Positions 1 through 10,837 of a DNA stretch of 64,000 nucleotides are shown piece by piece. The first letter of the stretch is position 1; each line of letters opens with the position of its first letter. Origin of the DNA: Zygnema cylindricum. Taxonomy: Eukaryota; Streptophyta; Zygnematophyceae; Zygnematales; Zygnemataceae. Under the pieces are notes generated by a model. That model was given only the letters and a program-made list of their open reading frames with translations, made no database searches and had not been told where the DNA came from. A program made the position numbers and the translations under genes. Location of the stretch: the NCBI GenBank assembly GCA_037447655.1, contig JBBHKE010003429.1:48512-112511 (forward strand), read 5' to 3'.

Positions 1-135
1 ATGAGGGGATTAAAGGGGTTTATGAAAAAGAAATTTACGGTGAATATAGGGTACAATAAAGAGGGAGAGAGTTAGGGCTAAATTTCAGTACAGTTTTTTT
101 TTTTTACCTTCCTCAAAATAAACTGGGAAGGGATG

Positions 136-214
<79 letters not shown>

Positions 215-1885
215 TGAGAAAGAGAGGGGAAGAGAGGGAGGTAGAGAGAGAAAGTGAGTGCGCGAGAGAGAGAGATAGGGAGACAAAGAGAGAGAGAGAG
301 ATAGGGAGACAGAAAGAGAGAGGGGAGAGAAAGAGATAGACAGAGAAGAGAGGATAGATGAAAACAGAAGCTATACGGTTAAGAAGTCACCACTTGTAAA
401 TTTGTTTTTATCAGTTGTAGGTTTTTCTCCATTTTTTTTTTTTCCCCCCCTTTTTTTTGCCCTTTTTGTCGAAACTTTGAAAAACCGATTTTATGTTTTT
501 ACTCTTCATGATAGTATGAAGGGGGGAAAAAAAGAAGCTTGGTTTAATTTTTTGACTTTAAATAATAAATTGTGAATAAGCATTTTTCACTCTTTTTGTT
601 TTTGTAATTTGTCGTTTGTTCAATTTTTTTATTTTTTTTTTGTTTGATTTTTTAGATTAGGGTTTTTTGGTAGGAAGGATGTCAAAAGTTGTTCTATAGT
701 ATTTTTACGCTCACCTCTTGCTTTCTTTCTTTTTTTGCCTTCTTTTTTACCCCTTTTTTTGCCTCTTTTCTTCTCTCCCCATCCCCCCCGGCCCTTTTTT
801 TTGTTTTTTTTTGAAATCTGACCTCAGCAATATGGTAAAACGGACAAATTCGGTTACTTACTCCGAAAAAAAGGTACAAAACGGTACTTTTTCAATGAAG
901 AAAAGTACTTATTTGTGAACGGTCCTTATTTGTGCATACAAAAAAAAACCATTGCTAAAACATTTCTATCATAAGTTTCCTGAAATGTGTTGTGTGATTA
1001 TATAATGTTTTTTTGGTTTTTTTAAGTTTCGATCCTAGTTCAAGTGTGTGAAAACAATTTGAAACACTATATATGGTTAGGCCATACTAAGTAGGTGGTA
1101 TATTGCCCAATAGGAGTAAAGTACGGGCTTACTAATTGTATGTATCGTATCAAATTATTTTTGCGCTAATGAACTATGGTTTCAATATGAATATAAAAGA
1201 ATAAAATCATATGTATATTATATGCATTAATAGAAAGGATGTTTTCTTGTTTTCCTGTGTTAAAATGTACTTTTATCGAAGAAAATGGAATATTTCTTAC
1301 CAAATACTCCGAAAAATGTGCTTACCATCCACAAGTAGTGACAGCATAAAAATTGACAAAAATTCACTCTTGGAACTGCGCAATAACCAAGTTGCGTAAC
1401 ATTGAACTTGAAGAAATACAAGTACATACATTTTCATTGCCGCTCCCTTTTTGTTCCCATGGACTCAAATGGTTTACCATCGCGCATTTTAATAAAGACA
1501 GCCGTTAAAAAACAATTGGAGAGTGTGCAAAGTTAAAGGTATCCGTCAGTGTCAAAAATTTACCATGCGATATTGGAAAGACGGGTTTTTAGGGTTTTTT
1601 AGGGGTTTTCTAGAAAAATGAGGGTTTTTTATAAATCGACTATAAATCGTCATCACCGACAACTTGCTTCATACTCGGAAATAAAAAATAAAAAAAAAAG
1701 GAAAACCAAAATTAAAAAGCGAATACGAGTGATCGATATATCAACACATTGATATACTTAGTTGAATTGTACGTTCTTTATTTATCAAGAAAGAATAGTA
1801 CTGCAAAATGGTGCTCCAGAGTGTCCCGATATCCGATATTTCAGATGGTTCACAAATCGAGGAGCTTTATTTAAGGTATATGTCA
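1..1885. other. AT-rich intergenic DNA, no gene recognised
   Basis: This stretch is AT-rich with T-runs around 430-800, and none of its short open frames looks like protein. Apart from the GA microsatellite listed separately, the only notable features are G/T-rich strings around 1585-1637 of the type TTTTAGGGTTTTTTAGGGG, which resemble degenerate plant-type telomere units, and a stretch at 1660-1750 ending where the first hAT-like MITE begins. Confidence 0.6.
137..345. repeat. (GA)n microsatellite with degenerate GA-rich tail
   Basis: An almost pure GA dinucleotide run covers about 137-210, followed by interrupted GA/GGGA-rich sequence to about 345. The open frame across it codes only Arg-Glu repeats and is not a gene. 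Confidence 0.97.
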
Positions 1886-2343
1886 TAGTGTTGTGTATCA
1901 GTAAGGTTTTGCCGATAATCAGTCCCTTTTTTTGGGTTACCGATAATCGATATACTGGCACGATATATCGTTACTGGTGTTATCGCGATAAAAACCCGAT
2001 TACCGATATAATCGGGTTTTTATCGCGATAACACCGGTACCGGGAACTATCGGCAATATATGTACGGTTTTTTTATAGTTATATGGACAGTTCGTAATAA
2101 ACTTCGTTATACAGATTACGGAACAAATTGCCATACATGGGATGCCACGCTATATACGGTCATAAATATAATACAATATATTATAAAGTACTATTATACT
2201 ACGTGCTATATTTTTTTCTATTTATCGCCGATAAGGAATTTGTTGGTCTCATAGCAATAAATCGGGACCCTTCACCGTTTGATAACCCATAACTATCGGT
2301 ATCAGGTTTATCCCGATAAGTTTCTTGCTGATACACAACACTA
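1886..2343. mobile_element. Non-autonomous hAT-like element (MITE), older copy
   Basis: The element starts TAGTGTTGTGTATCA and ends with the inverted form TGATACACAACACTA. Inside are near-palindromic blocks such as ATCGCGATAAAAACCCGATT and its mirror around 1978-2035, rich in CGATA/TATCG words. The flanking 8-mers (ATATGTCA and ATATATAA) agree at 6 of 8 positions, consistent with a decayed 8-bp target duplication. The TIR start TAGTG plus an 8-bp duplication fits the hAT superfamily. The 13718-14599 element shares the same ends and has a perfect duplication, which supports the call. Confidence 0.75.
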
Positions 2344-4238
2344 ATATATAAAAAATAAGAAAACGCGTGGGAGCACTACATTACAGTACAATACACCTTG
2401 AATCGTTTTTAGCGTTATTAACGCTACATCAGCGCCCCCCAATTTTGACCCAAAACCTTAAATAAAATTAATAACACTATATTTCTTTTGCATTAATTAA
2501 GGTTTGGGTAAATAAGCGTTAGCTAATTAGCTAATTCATGATCTTCTTGAATAGTGTGGTGTACGGACGTGTCACTCCGTATAAAATGGTACATTCTTAA
2601 GTAAAGAAGTACGAAACATGGATTAAAATAATCGCGATCGCACGTAAAACTGCGCTCATAATAAAAGGCAGAATATTATCGTACCTATTTTAGTGTAAAG
2701 ATATTGATCGGGTATTAATTATACGGGAGAAAACCCAAATTAGAGTTATGAATCAATTAGAGTAAAGCATAGTTGTTCAATTCGTGTGAATTTTTCATTT
2801 TTGACGATACCTACGTCTTATTCGTGAGTTTTGAACTTTTCGTTAAAATTCACTCAGTACTTCCTGAACAAAAAACTGAACAGAAACAGTACAAAAAACT
2901 GTACGGGTTTTTTCAAAAAGTGATGTTGCTTGCGCGCGTTAAGTTTGAATTTCTCTACAACTGTCCTTTTCTACGGAGTAACCCCCATTAAAAATCCTCT
3001 ACAAGGAAGCCGCCATTGCTGACGCCACAGAAAAGGCCAATGAAACTGGCATTCAAGTTGTTGTCGAAGCATTTACAAACCGCGCCAGAAGCATCCATGT
3101 CTAGAACTCGAGGAGTAGAGTGGGGGCGAGTTAAGGCTCCAGACGGTGGGCTTCTTGGAAATTGATAATATAGTCTCATAGCCTGTTCCCACCGGAGCAT
3201 TTGTAACTTTTTGCCCATTCCGATGATTTTCCCATAACTCATCGGAAAACGGGTCTTGTTCACACCAAAATTTTGGCACGTAACTCCAATTGAAGGTGTC
3301 TTGTGACACGTCACACGCTTCGACGTCATCAAACATAGGCGCGAAAACAAAACTGCAGTTTTTCACGACGACGGTGGTTCAAAGTTGGACAATTTTTTCG
3401 CGCTAAAACAATGAAATAGCCGTTCGGATGTTAAATTTGCTTCGTCAGCTTTTGAGTTTACCGTTGGCCTATTTCAAAGAAAGACGCAGCCTTAACCCGA
3501 CTTCAATATCCTCAAATATTTTGAGGAAGTTCTATTGTAAGATTTTCCGGGAACTTCCGAGAACAACAAAGTCGGTGCTCGGAAAGCCGTACATTATTCG
3601 AACGCCCGTCTGTTGCGAAAGTGATTTTTTTCCCGGTGGGAATAGGCTATGAAACGTACCGAACTCGATCCTAACGGGGGCCTAAATTTCGCTATTAGCG
3701 TCAATGTTTTCTTCGCTACTTCAAAATATCTTTTCGCAGTGCATATGAAGTGAGATTGTTAATCTGACGGTTGCAATGAAAAAGTGAGGATCTTTAGCTT
3801 CTAATTGGCGGTGTCCAAACGGGAATCGGACATTTGTGTACGGAGAAAAGCTGCTTAAAGTGGCGATTGACACTTTACGGTGTACGACAAAGTGAATCGT
3901 TATTAGATGCACGGTTCACATTAGAAATGGATGATGAATGAGATGAGGAAATGAATGTCGTTTTTTTTTGTTTGGACGTGAATCGCTTTTGACGTCATCT
4001 CACGTCAACAAACGTCGCGATGTGATTCATGTTGTCGTACGATTAGGCGCCGATGACTCAAATCCGTTCGTACCAAGCCATCGTTAAAAAGAAGGGCGGA
4101 CGTTTCGTCAAAGTTCCAAAGAAGTTTTAAGTTTACATTTTTTTACGTTCTATTTTAGATGATTTTGATTGGCTATTTGATAATGGGTTAACATTTAAAA
4201 AAAAAATCGTTACAGTACGGATCATTCATTCGAGATAC
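2344..4238. other. Intergenic DNA with decayed repeat copies
   Basis: At 2386-2700 there is a diverged member of the TA-flanked repeat family: it begins near TACACCTTGAATCG and contains the family's internal AATAGTGTGGTGTACGG block near 2552. A second decayed copy lies around 3720-3915. A short coding-like segment at 2991-3104 is listed separately. I see no other gene. Confidence 0.5.
2991..3104 (+). other. Short coding-like segment, unrecognised
   Basis: A 37-codon + strand frame ending in TAG reads like ordinary protein, for example EAAIADATEKANETG followed by VVVEAF, in a region that is otherwise AT-rich. It has no start codon or clear splice signals of its own, and two overlapping - strand frames (2988-3350 and 3073-3366) are also open, so the coding strand is uncertain. 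It could be a captured exon, a gene fragment carried in a transposon, or chance. I do not recognise a family. Confidence 0.2.
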
Positions 4239-4781
4239 TACACCGCGCATCGTTATTAGTGTCAAAGTTTAAATAGTGTGTAAGTAAATATACCGTCATT
4301 GACGCTAATTAAGAATTTGAAAATTAAAAAAAAATAGGTTTATTCTAATTTCAGTGTTCACGCTAATTTGGAACAGCAAAAATGGAAAATTTTCTGTACG
4401 ATTATATACACTATTATATGTATCCGTACAAAATATAAAAATTCGTACACCGTAGTGAAATTTAAATATCCGTACATGTCAGACTTATTTACATGTCAGA
4501 CAAATCCCGTTTTTTTAGCGCACGTTCCTATGCGAACGCGTCCGATTTAATTCATTTTTTGTAAAATTTTCAACTAAAAAGGTACATTTATGTACGGTCT
4601 GACATCGACCGTACACCACACTATTTACATATTAATGTACTTTCGTTCTGTACGCTAATTTGTACGGAACCTCAATTAACGTCAAGGAAAAAATAAAATC
4701 ACGTATACTATTTTTGGAAAAAAATCAAAATTTTAAGAACCCAAATTAGTGACCGTGACACTAATAACGATGCGCGGTGTA
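4239..4781. mobile_element. TA-flanked MITE with perfect inverted repeats
   Basis: The left end begins TACACCGCGCATCGTTATTA and the right end is its exact reverse complement over 26 bases. If the outer TA on each side is the target duplication, the element proper begins CACCGCG, as in Tc1/mariner-type elements; the superfamily is an inference from the TA alone. The 540-bp interior is AT-rich and encodes nothing recognisable. Diverged copies of the same ends occur at 5691, 7397, 12920, 16050, 17073, 32131, 62218, 62438 and 63014. Confidence 0.75.
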
Positions 4782-5690
4782 CTTCCTGTTTTTTCAAAGT
4801 CGGATTTTTGCATTCCGAAAAGGTTTTCCTAAAAATAAGATTAACCACAGTTGTCAAGTTTTGACGCACTTGACCGTATATTTTGTCCGTCTCTACCCTC
4901 CAAAAAGGTTGACAGCCGAGCGTTCGACCTGTTTGGCGCCTCTGTTTTGTTTTTTTGCGAAATGAATGGTACGGGAGTATTCGTTTACTCATCTCATTCA
5001 TTATCCATTTCTAGTGTGAATCGTGCAAGAGTTATTAACACTATATCGGCGCCTCTAAAATTTGACCTATGAATCTAAAATAGAATTGATAGCAATATTT
5101 ATTTTCTCTACGATAATTTAACTACGGTTTAATGAATGTCATTTACGCTAGGTTAAGACTTAAGAGGTATAAAAAAAATGTATATGTACAGAATGTGTCA
5201 TTCCGTACGTAAAGTGCTCATTATTTTGTACTAATAATGAAAAGTATGTGAAGAAAATTAGAAAAATGTCACATAACGGCGTCGACTCGAGAAGCACTCA
5301 GATTTGAGATTTGATTCATACACAAAGACGGGGGAAATCGCGTAGACCTGTTCTCATATATTAAAACTTCCACAATGTGAATACGGACTTTAGCGGTTAT
5401 ACTATGGGAAGGTGTAGATAAATTAGTGTAAAGTGTGTTAATTGGTTTTCTTTTTGTTAGGGTATCATCATTGTACTCAAAATGGCATTAACAACAATGT
5501 TTTTTTTCACGCTTGTAATTTCTTTACAATAACAACGATTCACGGTGTACTTAACCAAGTAGGCTAAGAAATGGTGCCATTTATGACACGTGTTCTTGCT
5601 ACCATAAATCCAGTTTCTGTCCAAAATTTGTGGAATCCCACTTAAATTTGAGCGAACTATGCCAACATGTTCGACTCCTCACCAGTACAC
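4782..5690. other. Intergenic DNA with a decayed TA-MITE copy
   Basis: Around 5017-5250 the sequence follows the family pattern (GTGAATCG, an AACACTAT block, then a GTCATTCCGTACG-like block), so it is probably a decayed repeat copy. A second family motif, AACGATTCACGGTGTAC, lies near 5533. No coding sequence is recognised. Confidence 0.45.
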
Positions 5691-7397
5691 TACACCGCGA
5701 ATCGTAACTAGAGTTATGTACGCTAATTCCGTCACCCCAAATTTTGACTCTATCACTGTAAATAGAGTGCATTATTCTAAAATATTATTTACGTTATTTA
5801 AGGTACTTTTTGAATGAACGTAAATAACTCTATTACAATGCCGTTTTAAATAGTGTGGCGTACGGTCGGTGTCTGACCGTGCAAAACTGTACTGTATTAA
5901 GTAAAAAAGTACAAATAATGATTTAGTACATGCCATTTTCATGTAACTGCGGTTAAACAAACCGCGTAATGCAAACGTCATAATGACGTGAAACTGTACG
6001 TTTAGTCAGATTCTATACTTGTACTTAATTTACACGGGATATATTCAGCGCCCAATTTTACGCCCAAATTAGAGTTATTGAAAAATTAGAGTAAGGGTAT
6101 GTCCCCATGTACTTGTAACTTAGCGAACTTACTTTGTATTTTAGCGCGGATCCGGCGGACCCGCTTTTCAAGTGTCCCTATGTGTAAGAACGTATCGTAA
6201 GTTACGTTTGTGACGATTGTATACGTCGACAATACCTGTGACGGTTGTCAGCGTCTACAATCTGTGTTGTCGGACGTTATTTTTTGGAACTGCTTGTGTG
6301 ACGTCGCATGTCTTACCGTGACATTGTAGACGTACCGCCTTCCACCCTGTACCGTTTCACGGTTGAAGAAGTTGCGCTTTGCCTTTGCGTCTCCTGTCCG
6401 GTCGACGTGAAGTGGCATCGGAATTTCGAGACCCCTGCAAAAAAAAAATCCGTACTGGACGAAAACGGACAAAACCAAACAAAAAGTGTGATTTTATTTG
6501 TCGTATTAAATGCAAACGGACAAAACATAGCGACTTCCGTACTTTCCTTTGTCTTTGAAAATCGTGTGAAATACTTCGAAAATTACGGCACGTGCGAATA
6601 TGTGTTCTTATTTCTTTACATAAAATCCCTAGTTTTAAATCACATCGCGCATGTGTTTTAAAGATAAGGTTGAAGATGACGTTTTTTGTCGTCGAAGTGG
6701 GTTGAAACACACAAGACGACATTTTTTCGTACATCCTAAGTTCGAGGGTGACGCAAATTGTACTCTACAAATTTGCGATTCCTTTGTATGGTTGGAACTT
6801 AGGCAGTACGACGCTAAGTTTTACAGGAAAACGACAGAAAAAAACCCTTACTTATGCACATGGGGACACACCCTAAATTTCCTTTTTATTATTTATTTCC
6901 TTATTGAAAAGGCTTTATCACACAGTTGAGAGTTCATAACTCTAATTATTTTTTTTACTTTTTTTACTCTAATTACTAGTGTTGGGTATCGGGTAAATTC
7001 ATATCGCGATAATTTGGATATTCGATATATCGAATATCGATCGAGCAGATTCCTCAATATATCGTACCGGGACCAACATAAATTATCGCGATATATATCG
7101 CAAAAACTGGGTGTCCGTACAGTCATAGTACGGAAAATCGTACGGAAAATCGTACGGTTACCCCCCCCCGGGGGGGAGGTTTGAAAAAAAATTTGGGGAA
7201 AATAAAAATTAATGCCTCGATATATTGGCGACACGATATATCGGCGATATATCGCGATGATTTGGTTTTCGATATATCGAAGCGATATATCGATTATCGG
7301 GTACCTGAAATTCGATATATATATATATATATATATATATCGAATATCGGCAAAAGGTCCTCGATACCCAACACTACTAATTACGATTCGCGGTGTA
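5691..7397. mobile_element. TA-flanked inverted-repeat element carrying a hAT insertion
   Basis: The left end is TACACCGCGAATCG followed by TAACTAGAGTTA. The right end is the matching inverted form, GATTCGCGGTGTA, with CTCTAATTAC directly inside it. The right inverted repeat is split by the hAT MITE at 6977-7376. Excluding that insertion the element is about 1.3 kb. Short open frames inside (for example 6308-6661) show no transposase motif, so I treat it as non-autonomous. The 2.83 kb duplication begins inside this element at about 6759. Confidence 0.65.
6977..7376. mobile_element. Non-autonomous hAT element (MITE) in copy A
   Basis: The ends are TAGTGTTGGGTATCG and CGATACCCAACACTA, a perfect 15-bp inverted repeat. 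It is flanked by a perfect 8-bp direct repeat, CTAATTAC (6969-6976 and 7377-7384), the target-site length typical of hAT elements. The interior is packed with CGATATATCG palindromes and a central (AT) run near 7316-7340, and has a C9G7-like block at about 7152-7168. The 180-residue open frame across it is a by-product of these repeats. Confidence 0.9.
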
Positions 7398-8166
7398 CAA
7401 GTACAGGTAATGTACCAAACGTCCAAACGGCTCAAGTCGAAAAGTACGAATCACAGCTCGTTTTATCACGTCACACGGTCCGTCGGATAGGTTAACGACG
7501 ATCTTCACCTGTCCGATCCTCGAGATCGAAATGTCGTAAGCGGTCAAGCTTTTTTAGCCGTTAGATTAACGTTGTCCACGAAACGTCGTGCCGTCGATTT
7601 CCTTCTTTTCGGCGACTCCGAACCGCGGATCTTTTGTTCGAACTTTTTTCGCCAAAATTTATATTCATTTATCCGCGGTGACTTTTTTTATAACAAGGTG
7701 GGGCATTTTTTTTTGCAGCACTGCTTTAAATTATTAAATATATACAACATAAATTCAAATAAAATTCAAATACAGGCTTGAATTCTGAAAAACGAAAACA
7801 TTTAAGTTTTTCTTTCAGCTTAGATTTTGCACGGTTTCTTTACTATTAATTTTGCTTGTCTCACAGTTTATTTTATTTTTCTAATGTTATAGGTCTGGGT
7901 TTAAGCAAACATAACAGGAAACTTTTATAATATTTTTGAATACAAAGCCTGTCTTCTGTACCACGTCAGCCGTTTCGTTTAGCTCTCCTTTCTACTTTTT
8001 AGATCAGATTTTTTAATGTTTTTGATAACCTGGGACATTGAAACAAATTCCACAAGCTCAACAGTTAGTGAAAAAATCCTAATCCTCTCTTTAATTTTAC
8101 TTTTGATTTAGCAATAGATCCGTCAAATTAACAACTTCACCTTTCTTTTGTGCTTTTGTAACAGTT
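7398..8166 (+). promoter_or_regulatory. Upstream region and probable 5' UTR of the alpha/beta hydrolase
   Basis: This 770-bp stretch lies between the end of the TA-type element and the hydrolase start codon, and it is duplicated unchanged before copy B. It is AT-rich and contains possible 3' splice sites (TTTTTTTTGCAG near 7716 and TTTTGTAACAG just before the ATG), so a 5' UTR intron is possible. I cannot place the transcription start or a TATA element with confidence. The short frame at 7572-7781 has no recognisable product. Confidence 0.4.
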
Positions 8167-9554
8167 TTGGAAATGAAGACGGAAGCAAAGACATTTGAGA
8201 AAGAAGAAAAAAAAAACTCCATTACAAAGTGGTTCATATCGATTGTAATTCGACCATTATTTGCGATAGTTATTTGGGTACATGATTTAAAGTGGATTTT
8301 ACCAACCCCAATTCCAAAAGGGGAGGAAAATATCGCCCGATTTCCATGGCAACTTTCCGAACCTAATAGTCGGTGGGCGATTTTTCAAGGAATTCGATTA
8401 CATTTCGAATTGGTTTTACCAAATGGGTTTAATTCGTGGAAACGAGTGATAATATTGAGGGATAAAAGTAAAGAGGACAATCTTGTAAGAGAGGAAAATG
8501 AGAGAGATTTTCCCCCTCATTTTGTTGTAGAAAAGGAAGTAAACATAGATACGAAAAAGAAAAGTTGCACACAAAAAAACGAAAAAAAATGGAATTTTTA
8601 TCCAAATTTGGACCGTATGCAAAAAAGACCTTCAATTATACTTTATTTAATTTTGTTTATACAGAATTTCTATGAGTATCTTGGAAATCGTTTGAAATGT
8701 ATAATTAACAAATTCAACTTGAAGAAATTTTTTCATCACAATTACAAAAGAAGTAACTCGTTTTCAGATTCAGAAAAACTTAAGAGTTTAAATACCCAAA
8801 ATGACATTTCTAATTTCCATACAAAAAACTCCTTATCTCCCTCTCTTTCCGGAGCCATACTTTTTCACGGTTTCCTATCCTCTTCTTTTACTTGGAGAAA
8901 AATTGCAAAACCTCTCGCAAATTTTTTAAATATTCCTTTTCTCGGTTTTGATAGGCCGGGATTTGGATATTCGGAGAGAGTGAAAATCCCAAACTCGCCA
9001 ATTTTTTTACGAAAAACTACAAAAATGGAATCGATCCTTTCTTCAAATATAGATTCTTTCCTTTTGCAACAAAATCCTTATACTTCAACTTTTTCCGCAA
9101 ATGTCGGAAACGCTTTTAGTGCCCATTTAAACACCAATGAATCTCGAAAAGTCATTTTGATTGGCCACTCGGCGGGAGGAGTGGTAGCGATCGATACTTA
9201 TTTTGAAAACCCAAAAAATGTAGCGGGAATTATTCTTGTATCTCCTTGTATTGCGATATCATTAACCGAAAATCTGTCGTTACCAAAAGATAAATGGGTA
9301 AAAAAGAATTGGATGCAATATAAATGGGTGCAATATGGATGTAGCTTATTTGGGCTAAAACTTGTTCAAAAAGTGGTCAAAGGTTTGAAAGAAATGTTGT
9401 GTGACTGTTTTTGGAAAAGTTTGATTTTTTCGATGAAATCTCGGTTCGGAGGTCGAATCGTAAAATTTGTCTTTTGTGGAGTTGGAGTGCAAATGTTGCG
9501 ATTTGGATGGCATGATCCGAACTCTTTATCTTGTAAAGTAAGTTGTTTTTTTTT

Positions 9555-9585
<31 letters not shown>

Positions 9586-10837
9586 TGGAGGCAATTTTCG
9601 GACCTTATCAAATCGTGCGATTTTCCCTTCCCATTCGAATTTTCCCTTTTTTTTGTACTTTTTCACTATGTTTCCTCACTGTTTTCTCTCCTTTTCATTT
9701 TTTCTTTTGCTTTCTTTCTTTCTCGCTTTTCCTTTTTTCTCCTCCGTAATTCTTTTTCCTTTTTTTTTTACCTCCCTTTCCTTTTTCCCTTCTATTATTT
9801 TCCCCTTTAATTTTTTCCCCTTTTTTTATTCCCTCCCTTTTTTTTTCTTTTTTAGGAAGCAATATCCGGGACCTACCGAGGGATGCGGTGTAGGGGGTGG
9901 GAGGAAGGGCTGGCCTCCTTCGCCGCCACTTGTTTTGCCGCCATGGTGGGGGGAAGGGAGAGAAGGAGAAGCCTGGTTTTTGCAGGTGAGGGGTGGAGGG
10001 AGAGGAACGGGATGGGGAGGGAAGGGGGGAGGAGGGGGAAGGGGAGGGAAAGAGGGAGGAGAAAGGGGAGGGAAGGAGACCGAATGGGAGGGAGGGAGAC
10101 CGAATGGGAGGGAGGGAGACCGAATGGGAGGGAGGGAGGAAAGTGGAAAGAGAGGCAGTGGAGAAGAGGGGATGAGGGCGAGAGGGAAAGGGCGGACAGT
10201 CGCAAGAGATGTGGAAGGGCAAGGAGTGCGAGGGAAAATAATGACCTCCGACTGGTGGGGGTATGGGGGAGGGAGGGAAGAGAGGGGAGAGTGGGGCAGT
10301 GAGAATAGAAGACATGAGGCGGAAACATGAGAGAGAGAGAGAGGAGAAGGTGAGTTAAAGGGAAGAATAGTTGTGAGGTAAGCAGAAGGGAACGAAGGGA
10401 AGCAGGAAGGAGGAGAGTTAACGGAGTTTAGTACCCATGCCAATTTGTTTATAGTATGTTGAAAAAGAAAAGTATCTTTCTCATATGCACAAACCTTCTG
10501 TTTTATTTGTTGTCCCTTTGCATCCCTCTACCCCAAAAACCTCTAAAAAATCCCAAAAAAACCTGAGATTTATTTTTCGTAGGAGTTCTTTTCCCTAAGA
10601 GTTTTTTAATCTCTCACTTTTCCATGTGTAGGGAATAAACTTGATGAGATCCACTGTCCGGTTCTCGTGATTTCCGGCGACAACGATTGGCTCATCCCTC
10701 TTTGGAACTCTCGTCGCGTCGCATCCGCGATTCCCGGAGCTCAAATTGCGATGATAAAAGATTGTGGTCACGTCCCACAAGAGGAAAAACCCCAAGAGTT
10801 TATCGACATCGTTACGAAATTTGTGAAAAAACTTTAA
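8167..10837 (+). CDS. Alpha/beta hydrolase-fold protein, three exons
   Basis: The exons are 8167-9537, 9856-9985 and 10632-10837. The introns use GTAAGT...TTTAG and GTGAGG...GTGTAG, and the phases (0, then 1) join cleanly into 568 residues. Visible family features are an N-terminal hydrophobic segment (about residues 22-38, a likely signal anchor), the HGF oxyanion-hole motif (H234), the nucleophile elbow GHSAGG (S335), the acid in GDNDWLIP (D519) and the final histidine in CGHVPQEE (H547). Exon 2 supplies the cap-to-core segment with RGWEEGLASF, as expected between cap and acid strand. A Lys/Asn-rich insertion with a second hydrophobic stretch (about residues 105-225) precedes the core and is unusual. 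A complete catalytic triad suggests an active membrane-anchored esterase, lipase or other hydrolase; the substrate cannot be told. Only exon 1 is present in copy B. Confidence 0.88.
9986..10631 (+). repeat. G-rich hydrolase intron 2 with a 20-bp minisatellite
   Basis: The intron is purine- and G-rich on the coding strand. At about 10078-10138 three copies of a 20-bp unit, GACCGAATGGGAGGGAGGGA, stand in tandem. Each contains several GGG runs, so the transcript could form G-quadruplexes. The preceding intron (9538-9855) is the opposite, almost pure pyrimidine. Long open frames across both introns are composition artefacts. Confidence 0.85.

Larger units (their letters stand above)
6759..9585 (+). 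repeat. Segmental duplication, copy A
   Basis: This 2.83 kb block is repeated in direct orientation at 16435-19255, a constant offset of 9676. Reading both copies I find two substitutions (G6911/A16587 and A9265/G18941) and a length difference in the terminal T-run. It contains the right part of a TA-type element, a hAT MITE, the upstream region and exon 1 of the alpha/beta hydrolase gene, and its 5' splice site. It ends within the poly-T tract of hydrolase intron 1. Confidence 0.95.

Noticed and set aside
6308-6734. Overlapping + and - strand frames of 76-125 residues
   Set aside because: They lie inside a TA-type repeat element with no transposase motif, are open on both strands, and change completely in the copy B version of the element.
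6893-7435. 180-residue - strand frame, repeated at 16569-17111
   Set aside because: It spans the hAT MITE and flanking repeat. The Tyr-Ile-Arg pattern comes from CGATATAT palindromes, and it is duplicated only because the block is duplicated.
9653-10443. Overlapping frames of 139-225 residues on both strands
   Set aside because: They lie across the pyrimidine-rich and G-rich introns of the hydrolase gene and consist of Gly/Arg/Glu or Ser/Pro repeats.
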